NCBI GenBank assembly: GCA_028279155.1
Contig: JANQST010000255.1
Span: 1-11,139 of the forward strand
Direction: 5' to 3'
Origin: Cyclobacteriaceae bacterium
Lineage (GTDB): Bacteria > Bacteroidota > Bacteroidia > Cytophagales > Cyclobacteriaceae
DNA length: 11,139 nt
Shown here: piece by piece, positions 1 through 6,425 of the stretch
Layout: every line of letters starts with the position of its first letter
Position numbering within the stretch: the stretch's first letter is position 1
Notes under the pieces: generated by a model
Database searches by the model: none
What the model saw: the letters and a program-made list of their open reading frames with translations, nothing else
Told to the model about the DNA's origin: nothing
Position numbers and translations under genes: made by a program

Positions 1-155
1 GGCCCACTGACTCAGCAATTGAATTTTATGAAGAGGTTACCGGTAAGATTGACGAGCAATTGAATAAGCTCAAGGAGATCTTTGATTCAAGAATTGCAGA
101 ATTCAACCAAAAGGTGAAAGAAGCCAGTATTGATGCGGTAAAATTGGATGACTAG
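1..155 (+). CDS. 3' end of an unidentified protein, cut by the window edge
   Basis: An open frame runs from the left edge (codons in phase with position 3) to a TAG at 153-155, giving about 50 C-terminal residues. The peptide is charged and probably helical (EFYEEVTGKIDEQLNKLKEI, then FDSRIAEFNQKVKEASIDAV) and ends in KLDD. A closing helical segment with a 'KIDEQLNKL...FNQKVKE' pattern recalls the tail of the large sortilin/VPS10-like BNR-repeat 'glycosyl hydrolases' of Bacteroidota. That resemblance is from memory and rests on very little sequence. The lack of a competing frame and the helical heptad-like spacing support real coding. The function should be treated as unknown until the upstream part is seen. 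Confidence 0.6.
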   Translation, partial: PTDSAIEFYEEVTGKIDEQLNKLKEIFDSRIAEFNQKVKEASIDAVKLDD

Positions 156-177
156 TAAGTAATTAGAATTCAAGGCT

Positions 178-260
178 GTCATTTCGAAACGCAGTGAAAA
201 ATCTACCTGTAGTAATTTCGTTCAGCAATTCAGGAGATTTCTCACTACGTTCGAAGTGAC
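178..260. repeat. Dispersed Bacteroidota-type intergenic palindrome
   Basis: Two arms of about 30 bases, 178-209 and 231-260, are imperfect reverse complements around a 21-base loop. The left arm begins GTCATTTCGAAACGCAGTG and the right arm ends CACTACGTTCGAAGTGAC. They differ by a few substitutions and two single-base indels. The core (GTCATTTCGAACGCAGTGAGAAATCT with its mirror) is one I recognise as a high-copy intergenic palindrome in many Bacteroidota genomes. As RNA it would fold into a long hairpin after the stop of the upstream gene. A smaller stem, GTAAC(261-265)/GTTAC(273-277), followed by a pyrimidine-rich tract, lies just beyond it and could help end transcription. The rest of the gap before lhgO shows nothing clear. 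Confidence 0.85.
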
Positions 261-367
261 GTAACAAATAGCGTTACTCTCTTTCTCTTTACATCTCTAT
301 TTTTCTTGTCCTATCCTTTCTTCTGACGAATCAAGAGTGGATATTTGCGCTCGCTTGTAATCACCAT

Positions 368-1564
368 ATGTATAACGTTGTTGTTATTGGCGGAGGAATT
401 GTAGGACTGGCCTCTGCGTTGAAAATCAAGGAGAAAAACCCAACCTACAAAGTCGCAATTGTCGAAAAGGAACGAACAATTGCGCAACACCAAACCGGGC
501 ATAACAGTGGTGTTATACACTCCGGACTTTACTACAAACCTGGAAGTTACAAGGCCAAAAATTGTGTTGATGGGTACAACCTGCTTCTTGACTTCTGTAA
601 TGAAGAGGAAATCCCTTATGAGCTATGCGGCAAAATCGTGGTGGCTACCAACAAAAGTCAAATGGGTGCTTTAAAAACTCTTTATGAACGTGGAGTAGCT
701 AATGGTTTAACGGATATGAAAAAGCTCCGACCTGAAGCCCTTAAGGAATACGAGCCACATGTAGCCGGAATCGCTGGAATTTTTGTCCCTCAAACCGGTA
801 TTATTGATTACAAACTTGTTGCGGACAAGTACGCTGAAAAATTCAAACATTTTGGAGGAGAAATCCATTCATCCAATAAGCTGATCAAATTTGAAGAGGA
901 AAAGGGATTTATCCATGTTCATACTGAAAATCAGCGGCTTACGACACGTTTAGTTGTCAATTGTTCAGGGCTTTACTCTGACAAAATAGCAAAACTTACA
1001 GGTGCCAAAATCGATTATAAAATCGTACCCTTCCGAGGTGAATATTACAAGATCAAGCCCGAAAAAGAATTCCTGGTAAAAAACCTAATCTATCCTGTTC
1101 CTGATCCAAGCTTTCCATTTTTAGGTGTCCATTTCACACGTCACATTGATGGTGGAATAGAAGCAGGACCAAATGCAGTTTTAGCTTTCGCAAGAGAAGG
1201 TTACAAGAAATCACAGGTCAACATAAAGGATTTGTTAAGTACGTTATTTTACCCTGGATTTTTGAGAGTGGCCCGGAAATACTGGCGAACAGGCATGGGA
1301 GAAATGTATCGTTCCTACTCAAAAGCGGCTTTCACCCGGGCGCTTCAGGAGCTGATTCCGGAAATCCAGAAAAAGGACTTAGTTAAAGGAGGTTCCGGAG
1401 TACGTGCTCAAGCATGTGATCGAAAAGGTGGACTTATTGATGATTTCCTTGTTGTAGAACATGATAAATTCATTAACATAGGTAACGCGCCTTCACCTGC
1501 GGCTACCTCCTCTCTAGCTATTGGTGAACGTGTCTCTCAAATGGTAGTTGATAGACTCAATTAG
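368..1564 (+). CDS. lhgO: L-2-hydroxyglutarate oxidase (FAD-dependent)
   Basis: This flavoprotein oxidises L-2-hydroxyglutarate to 2-oxoglutarate, removing a side product of central metabolism. In E. coli the family enzyme passes electrons to the membrane quinone pool. The 398 residues fit the usual length of about 400-420. Visible signatures are the N-terminal Rossmann dinucleotide motif (GGGIVGLA, residues 8-15), the family hallmark HQTGHNSGVIHSGLYY (41-56) next to the FAD, the motif GVRAQA (344-349), and a C-terminal FAD contact region with SPAATSSLAIG (about 376-386). The start places the beta-strand MYNVVVIGGG at the very N-terminus, as expected; no Shine-Dalgarno sequence is visible, which is usual in this phylum. 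The next gene starts 2 bases after its stop, so co-transcription is likely. No gab or glaH partners, the E. coli neighbours, are present here. A glycerol-3-phosphate dehydrogenase-type DAO oxidase is the main alternative, but the HQTGHNSGVIH block argues against it. Confidence 0.93.
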   Translation: MYNVVVIGGGIVGLASALKIKEKNPTYKVAIVEKERTIAQHQTGHNSGVIHSGLYYKPGSYKAKNCVDGYNLLLDFCNEEEIPYELCGKIVVATNKSQMGALKTLYERGVANGLTDMKKLRPEALKEYEPHVAGIAGIFVPQTGIIDYKLVADKYAEKFKHFGGEIHSSNKLIKFEEEKGFIHVHTENQRLTTRLVVNCSGLYSDKIAKLTGAKIDYKIVPFRGEYYKIKPEKEFLVKNLIYPVPDPSFPFLGVHFTRHIDGGIEAGPNAVLAFAREGYKKSQVNIKDLLSTLFYPGFLRVARKYWRTGMGEMYRSYSKAAFTRALQELIPEIQKKDLVKGGSGVRAQACDRKGGLIDDFLVVEHDKFINIGNAPSPAATSSLAIGERVSQMVVDRLN

Positions 1565-1566
1565 CA

Positions 1567-2148
1567 ATGAAAAGTATCTCTGTTTTTTGTGCCTCTAGTG
1601 ATGGATCTAAGCCTATCTATCTTGATAGTGCATATGCGTTAGGAAAAGCTTTAGCTGAACGTAATATTCGAGTAGTTTATGGGGGAGCAAAGATTGGGTT
1701 GATGGGAAAGGTAGCTGAAGGTGCACTCAATAACGGTGGAGAGGTTTACGGAGTAATTCCTGGTTTTCTAAGAAGCAAAGAAGTAGCGCATGAATCACTA
1801 ACGAAACTGATTGAAGTTGATACCATGCATGAACGAAAGACAAAAATGCATGAGCTTTCGGATGGGATTATTACACTTCCGGGTGGTTTCGGCACGATGG
1901 AGGAATTCTTCGAAATTCTTACCTGGGGTCAACTAGGCCTACATTCTAAACCGATGGGACTATTAAACGTTGTTGGATTCTATGATGCATTGGTTGAGCA
2001 GTTTGAGGTAATGGTAAGCAATGAATTGCTTAAACCTGTGAACCGAGAAATGGTCCTTTTGGACGATACGATTGATGGATTATTGCAAAAAATGGACAAT
2101 TATCAACCACCTTCTGTTACAAAATGGATCAGCTCGGAACGTACGTAA
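1567..2148 (+). CDS. LOG-family nucleotide 5'-monophosphate phosphoribohydrolase (TIGR00730 family)
   Basis: A 193-residue Rossmann-fold protein of the LOG / 'lysine decarboxylase-like' family. Characterised members cleave the N-glycosidic bond of cytokinin riboside 5'-monophosphates or of purine nucleotides such as AMP, releasing free base and ribose 5-phosphate. The name lysine decarboxylase in older annotations is wrong. The diagnostic motif PGGFGTMEE is at residues 105-113, preceded by MHERK (87-91), which supplies the conserved active-site arginine region. The N-terminus SISVFCASSDG and the VVYGGAKIGLMG segment (37-47) form the phosphate-binding loops. It starts 2 bases after the lhgO stop, so it is almost certainly translated from the same transcript. 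The physiological substrate in bacteria of this group is not known; nucleotide salvage is more likely than hormone synthesis. Confidence 0.9.
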   Translation: MKSISVFCASSDGSKPIYLDSAYALGKALAERNIRVVYGGAKIGLMGKVAEGALNNGGEVYGVIPGFLRSKEVAHESLTKLIEVDTMHERKTKMHELSDGIITLPGGFGTMEEFFEILTWGQLGLHSKPMGLLNVVGFYDALVEQFEVMVSNELLKPVNREMVLLDDTIDGLLQKMDNYQPPSVTKWISSERT

Positions 2149-2176
2149 TATCGGCATGTTGACACATCGGGTGAAC

Positions 2177-2198
2177 AATGGTCAAGCATATGACCATT
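2177..2198. repeat. Perfect 8-bp inverted repeat in the spacer before msrB
   Basis: AATGGTCA (2177-2184) and TGACCATT (2191-2198) are exact reverse complements around the 6-base spacer AGCATA. The element lies 28 bases after the LOG-family stop and about 48 bases before the msrB start. No T-run follows, so it is a poor intrinsic terminator. Its length and spacing would suit a dimeric repressor or activator site, or a small RNA hairpin. No regulator can be named from the sequence. Confidence 0.45.
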
Positions 2199-2246
2199 TG
2201 CGCCTTCAACTGAACTGGTTTCCCCCACATTTTCGTTATTTGTAGT

Positions 2247-2753
2247 ATGAAAAATCTAGTAGTACTATCCGTTTTTGTTATTTCTTTAACTGCTTGTGCA
2301 CAACAAGAAAAGAGCACAAAACCAGCTCCAGTTTCTAAAACGTCCAATGTCGAAAAGATTGAAAAATCCGAAGCTGAATGGAAAGCTCAGTTAACGGAAT
2401 TTGAATACTATGTATTACGAGAAAAGGGAACTGAGCGTGCCTTTACAGGACCTCTTCTAAATAACAAGGATGAAGGTACATATGTATGCGCTGCCTGCTC
2501 ACTTCCACTCTTCGAATCCAACACTAAGTTTAAATCAGGATCGGGATGGCCTTCGTTTTATCAGCCAATCAATGATGTGAATGTTGCTGAGGAAGACGAT
2601 CGCTCTTATGGAATGGTGAGAACAGAAGTATTGTGTGCTCGATGCGACGGACACTTGGGTCACGTTTTCCCAGATGGCCCCAGACCTACAGGATTGCGAT
2701 ACTGCATCAACTCTGCTTCTCTGAAGTTTGAGAAGGCGCTTGCTGAAAAATAA
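2247..2753 (+). CDS. msrB: Lipoprotein peptide-methionine (R)-S-oxide reductase (MsrB)
   Basis: This enzyme reduces the R form of methionine sulfoxide in oxidised proteins back to methionine. The 168 residues begin with a lipoprotein signal peptide (MKNLVVLSVFVISLTAC; lipobox LTAC, lipidated Cys17), then a polar linker to about residue 40, then a full SelR domain. Visible features are the zinc-binding pairs Cys81/Cys84 and Cys130/Cys133, GWPSF (100-104), HLGHVFPDGP (136-145), and the catalytic cysteine Cys153 in RYCINSASLKF. Apart from the lipid, zinc and catalytic cysteines there is no other cysteine, so no obvious resolving cysteine is present. The lipid anchor places it outside the inner membrane, facing the periplasm, where it would repair exported proteins; its electron donor there is not visible in this window. 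Its last 47 bases overlap the converging hydrolase gene. Confidence 0.94.
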   Translation: MKNLVVLSVFVISLTACAQQEKSTKPAPVSKTSNVEKIEKSEAEWKAQLTEFEYYVLREKGTERAFTGPLLNNKDEGTYVCAACSLPLFESNTKFKSGSGWPSFYQPINDVNVAEEDDRSYGMVRTEVLCARCDGHLGHVFPDGPRPTGLRYCINSASLKFEKALAEK

Positions 2754-3705
2754 CCTGGTCAAAGAATTTTTCTGCGCTTAGTTCAATATACGAGTACTCC
2801 TTACCGGGGATAGTAAATCCAACATGTCCTCCATATCTGGGTGTTTCCAGGTAGACATATGGGTGGTCCTCCACTTGATTGTAAGGAAAACAATCGGGGC
2901 CCAACAATGGATCATTCTTAGCATTAAGGATAAAAACAGGTTTCTTAATATTCTCTATATAGTTCCCGCAAGATGAACTTTCATAGAAGTCTTCGATACT
3001 TTCGAAATCATACAACTTCAATGTAGTCTGCTCATGCAACTCATCAAAAGTATTTATAGAGGTTAAGTCTACATTTCTAAGTTCTGGATGCATCTTGGCT
3101 TTCTCTTCAATGTTCTCCTTAATTTTTTTCAAAAAAACCTTCGCATAAAAACCTCTCAGGTTATTTTCTGCAGCATCTGAAGTGTCTTTTAAACTGCAAG
3201 AAACCGAAACTGTAAAAGCTCCCAGTAATCGTTCATCAGTTTCATACTCTCCAAAATACTTCACTGCCTGACACCCACCCATAGAAATACCTAACAGCAC
3301 AACACTCTCATATTTTTTTGATTGTATTGCATGATCAATTACAAAGGAAAGATCACCTGTTTCTCCATGATGATAAGACCGGGCAAGTCTGTTTATCTCT
3401 CCCCCGCATCCCCGACTGTTCCATGCTAGAATATCCCAATCACGTTGTGAAAAATATTTAGCTGGACGCTGAATATAGTGCCTTTCTGTACTCCCCTCCA
3501 ACCCGTGACCGATAATCATCAATCGATTGTTTTTTTCCTTGATCCAATCTAAATCCAGAAAGTCGCCATCTCGTAGCTCTAAACGTTCACGCTCATACTT
3601 TACTCCATCAACCTTGTTGAAAATTGATGGTAATATGGTCTCAAGATGACGATTGAAGAAATACCATGGTCGCCTTCGGTATCCGGATTCGTGAATGATC
3701 GGCAT
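2707..3705 (-). CDS. YheT/ABHD-type alpha/beta-fold hydrolase
   Basis: A 332-residue alpha/beta hydrolase of the YheT (COG0429) family, related to eukaryotic ABHD1/ABHD3. Members are predicted serine esterases or lipases; the natural substrate of the bacterial proteins is uncertain. Family marks in order are RPWYFFNRHLETILPS (12-27, the typical 'N.H..T..P' start), HGLEGS (67-72, oxyanion-hole region), NSRGCGG (96-102), the nucleophile elbow GISMGG with Ser141, the acid residue in NAKNDPLL (Asp265), and GGHVGF with catalytic His294. The triad is therefore complete. No signal peptide is seen, so it is probably cytoplasmic. The final 15 or so residues (after FFDQVIF) are encoded opposite the msrB tail and are not part of the conserved domain. 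It is transcribed away from the histidine kinase gene, with 175 bases between them. Confidence 0.88.
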   Translation of the reverse strand: MPIIHESGYRRRPWYFFNRHLETILPSIFNKVDGVKYERERLELRDGDFLDLDWIKEKNNRLMIIGHGLEGSTERHYIQRPAKYFSQRDWDILAWNSRGCGGEINRLARSYHHGETGDLSFVIDHAIQSKKYESVVLLGISMGGCQAVKYFGEYETDERLLGAFTVSVSCSLKDTSDAAENNLRGFYAKVFLKKIKENIEEKAKMHPELRNVDLTSINTFDELHEQTTLKLYDFESIEDFYESSSCGNYIENIKKPVFILNAKNDPLLGPDCFPYNQVEDHPYVYLETPRYGGHVGFTIPGKEYSYIELSAEKFFDQVIFQQAPSQTSEKQS

Positions 3706-3880
3706 GCACCAATGTTAGCGTATCCTATAAGAATTATCAATTAATTCAAGCTAATTCATTCCATCGTATCGCACAATCAATTCCTATTTTGATAGCAGAG
3801 CAACTCCATTGATAAAATTCTGAAGCCAACAATTTTATATCTAATAACCAAACTCCAACACTTAACCTATCTTTAGATCA
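3706..3880. promoter_or_regulatory. Divergent intergenic region between the hydrolase and histidine kinase genes
   Basis: These 175 AT-rich bases separate two divergent genes and so must hold both promoters. A hexamer TTGATA occurs twice, exactly 20 bases apart (3789-3794 and 3809-3814). A short inverted repeat GAATTA(3731-3736)/TAATTC(3742-3747) has a further TAATTC copy at 3752-3757. TATCTTTA (3868-3875), just before the kinase start, matches the Bacteroidota -7 consensus TAnnTTTG except for its last base, but no -33 TTG lies at the right distance. No promoter can be placed with confidence, and in sequence this AT-rich the repeats may be chance. Confidence 0.35.
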
Positions 3881-5641
3881 ATGCTTTCATATTTCGTCGC
3901 ATTTGTTTTAGCATTTGTCGAACCGGCTGTCGTAGACATCCACATTTCACAGGGTAATTCTTCAGATTTACCAGAATCGTGGACACCACTCGACAGCTTA
4001 TCTACATTCCAAATTGGGAAATCTTACTGGGCTAAGGTCAGCATTCTTGGAGCACCAGAGGAGAAGTATGTCATTCAAGGTGGAAATTGGTACATGCAAA
4101 ACATCCATTTCTATAATTCGAAAATGGAGCTTATTGAAATTGGAAACTATGCTCAAATAGAACCTTCTACAGAAGCGTCCATTTTTTATCTATTTTATCC
4201 ATTTCATGACTCAAAAGATCCAGGCAATTTCACAATATCAGTCTCAAGTGTTGAAGATTTTTTGACAAGAAAATTCAGTAAGGACACCTTTCAGATTGGA
4301 TTTACCACGACCCTTCTATTTGTTTTATTAGTGACTGCTTTTTTCATTTTAAGAGGAAATGATAAGGTATATCGAGATTATGCATACTACATCGGATCAA
4401 TTCTAATTTTCTTTTCTTATCAGTACGGCCTTTGGGGTAATCAAAATTCACTCTTACGTTCAATTTCTCCTTCATGGATGTGGATATTCTCAGCATCCTT
4501 GTCATACGCCTACACACTATTCGCAAGATCTTTTCTCGATATGAAGGAAAAAGATCCCTTCAACTATCGTTGGACAGGTTATGGGTTGAAATTTATTTGG
4601 GGCGTAGTTACAGTGGAGTCCGTCTCTTTAATCTTTCACTATGACATCATACATGAGGTCTGGTACAAATCGATTGTGATTACGTGCGAATTGATCTTGA
4701 TGATTGTCTTCCTCTATCGAATTGCCATTATGAGGACCATCGTTAGCAATATTTTCACCATTGGAGCCTTTGTACTTTTACTAACCACCATGACTGGTCA
4801 GATCGCCTCCACATTCAAAATCGCTTACGAAACAAATACATTTGTCCAAATAGGGCTATTGCTGGATGTTTTCATACTAGCTATTGGTATCGCTGTTAGG
4901 GTTGGAATCATGCAAAAGTCAAGAGAAGAAGCGCAGGCTAAACTCATTGACCAGCTTCAGATAAATAAAAAGTTTCAAGAAGAATACACTGAAAATTTAG
5001 AGAACCAGGTAAAAGAAAGGACTGTAGATCTTGATAAGAGAAACCTTGAAAATGAGACACTTCTAAAAGAGGTTCATCATAGGGTAAAAAATAACCTACA
5101 GATGATCACAAGTCTCCTAAACATGCAACAGCGGAGACTCGAAACTGAAGCAGAAAAAAATGCGCTGGCACAAACTAAAAACAGAGTCAAGTCCATAGGC
5201 CTTATTCATGAGCACCTATATAAACACGAAGACTTCTCAAAAATCAACCTAAAGGAATACTCAGAAGAACTCCTTGACATTTTGATAAAGGCACTTCACA
5301 AAGGTTCAGAAATAGAAACTACTTTAAATGTTGAAGCTCGCAAAGTCAGCATTGAAACCGCAATTCCAATTGGTTTAATTCTAAATGAACTATTTACGAA
5401 TAGCATCAAGTACGCCTTTGAGAATGTTAAACTCCCATCAATTGAGATAAAAATTCGAGAAATAGAAGAAAAATTGGTGATAATGGTCCGAGATAATGGT
5501 TGCGGAATTACAGATAAAGAAACTAAATCTGGATTTGGACATTCGATCATAAATACTTTACTTGATAGCATGTCTGGTACTATGGAAGCAAGAAACATCG
5601 AAAAAGGCTACCAGGTAACCATTGAAATAAAAGACTACTAA
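3881..5641 (+). CDS. 7TMR-DISM sensor histidine kinase (HisKA_2 type)
   Basis: A 586-residue membrane kinase, the sensor half of a two-component system with the next gene. A short signal-like segment (about 1-14) precedes an extracellular beta-rich domain (about 20-130), which fits the DISMED2 class often linked to carbohydrate or small-ligand sensing. Seven hydrophobic segments follow (approximately 139-157, 168-185, 198-215, 236-254, 264-281, 288-306, 320-343), the 7TMR-DISM layout. A coiled-coil linker (about 345-395) leads to the HisKA_2 phosphoacceptor motif EVHHRVKNNLQ (397-407; His399 or His400). The ATPase domain has its N-box in NELFTNSIKYAF (502-513), G1 box DNGCGI (538-543) and G2 box GFGHSI (551-556). 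All catalytic boxes look intact, so it should be active. The ligand cannot be deduced. The response regulator starts 25 bases after the stop. Confidence 0.92.
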   Translation: MLSYFVAFVLAFVEPAVVDIHISQGNSSDLPESWTPLDSLSTFQIGKSYWAKVSILGAPEEKYVIQGGNWYMQNIHFYNSKMELIEIGNYAQIEPSTEASIFYLFYPFHDSKDPGNFTISVSSVEDFLTRKFSKDTFQIGFTTTLLFVLLVTAFFILRGNDKVYRDYAYYIGSILIFFSYQYGLWGNQNSLLRSISPSWMWIFSASLSYAYTLFARSFLDMKEKDPFNYRWTGYGLKFIWGVVTVESVSLIFHYDIIHEVWYKSIVITCELILMIVFLYRIAIMRTIVSNIFTIGAFVLLLTTMTGQIASTFKIAYETNTFVQIGLLLDVFILAIGIAVRVGIMQKSREEAQAKLIDQLQINKKFQEEYTENLENQVKERTVDLDKRNLENETLLKEVHHRVKNNLQMITSLLNMQQRRLETEAEKNALAQTKNRVKSIGLIHEHLYKHEDFSKINLKEYSEELLDILIKALHKGSEIETTLNVEARKVSIETAIPIGLILNELFTNSIKYAFENVKLPSIEIKIREIEEKLVIMVRDNGCGITDKETKSGFGHSIINTLLDSMSGTMEARNIEKGYQVTIEIKDY

Positions 5642-5666
5642 GTACAACCAGCAGCCAATCAAGAAA

Positions 5667-6380
5667 TTGAAAATCAAAGTTCTGATAATCGAGGATAATC
5701 CTATAACTGCTCAAGATCTGAGTGAGATATTAGAAGACCAGGGAATGATTGTGAGTGCAATTGCTAAAAACAAAAAAGAAGCAAGCGAATCTTTAAAAAC
5801 AACACAACCTGACGTACTCCTTGTAGACATTAATCTCAAAGATGGAGACGATGGAGTTGATTTCGTAGAAGAAGTTTCTCTTACAAATAAGACCCCTGTT
5901 ATTTATCTCACGGCAAATTCAGATAAAGCGACGGTTGATAGAGCATTTAAGACTAAGCCAGCCTCCTTCCTCACCAAGCCATACGACGACAAAGATGTCG
6001 TTATCGCAATTGAGTTGGCATTCAACAATCATTGCAATGATGTGCTGGTAAGTGAGGTGCCGAGTACTCCATTTATTTTTTTGAAAAATGGAAAACGATT
6101 TGAAAAGGTGCCGATCGAAAACATCAACTACCTTCAGGCTGAAGGTAGCTATAGCAAGTTTGTAACCACTGACAAAGAATACTTTTTATCTGGTAACCTG
6201 AACAACATTTCGAATAAGCTTCAAAACCCATCCTTCCTCAGAATCCATCGATCCTATGTTGTAAATATTGAAAACATCACTGGACTAGATGCAGATTATG
6301 TATTTATCGGTGAAAAAAACATTCCGATTAGTAGAAGCTATAAGGAGGAAGTCAACCGTATTCTTAGAAAAATTTCATAA
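5667..6380 (+). CDS. LytTR-family DNA-binding response regulator, TTG start
   Basis: A 237-residue cytoplasmic response regulator, the likely partner of the kinase just upstream. The receiver domain (about 1-122) has the acidic pair Glu9/Asp10, phosphoacceptor Asp54 in LLVDINLKDG, Thr82 and Lys104 in FLTKPY, so phosphorylation should work. A LytTR DNA-binding domain fills about 135-235, with NINYLQAEGSYS (152-163), FLRIHRSYVVN (190-200) and the closing IPISRSYKEEV. The start is TTG at 5667. Reading upstream in frame gives a TAA at 5628-5630 with no ATG or GTG between, and the first in-frame ATG (residue 27) would remove the first beta-strand and the acidic pair. Only a weak purine stretch (AAGAAA) precedes the TTG, so translation may be limited or coupled to the kinase. 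A terminator follows directly. Confidence 0.92.
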   Translation: MKIKVLIIEDNPITAQDLSEILEDQGMIVSAIAKNKKEASESLKTTQPDVLLVDINLKDGDDGVDFVEEVSLTNKTPVIYLTANSDKATVDRAFKTKPASFLTKPYDDKDVVIAIELAFNNHCNDVLVSEVPSTPFIFLKNGKRFEKVPIENINYLQAEGSYSKFVTTDKEYFLSGNLNNISNKLQNPSFLRIHRSYVVNIENITGLDADYVFIGEKNIPISRSYKEEVNRILRKIS

Positions 6381-6405
6381 AAAAAGCGACACCAGGTCGC
6401 TTTTT
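6381..6405. terminator. Bidirectional intrinsic terminator
   Basis: AAAAAGCGAC (6381-6390), loop ACCAG, GTCGCTTTTT (6396-6405): a 10-bp perfect inverted repeat with a GC-rich upper half, an A-run on the left and a T-run on the right. On the + strand it ends the kinase-regulator transcript right after the stop at 6378-6380. On the - strand the same shape follows the lipoprotein stop at 6426-6428. It can therefore serve both converging genes. Confidence 0.85.
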
Positions 6406-6425
6406 GTTCTTAGTCTCAATAATGG

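Noticed and set aside
339..347. GATATTTG before lhgO as a -7 promoter element
   Set aside because: It matches TAnnTTTG only partly and no -33 TTG/TTTG lies 19-21 bases upstream, so it is not reported as a promoter.
311..520. Minus-strand 69-codon frame across the lhgO start
   Set aside because: It overlaps the conserved FAD-binding region of lhgO and has no family resemblance or upstream signal.
1567..2148. Lysine decarboxylase, the older label for this family
   Set aside because: The protein has the LOG motif PGGFGTMEE and no pyridoxal-phosphate lysine site; the older family name is a known misannotation.
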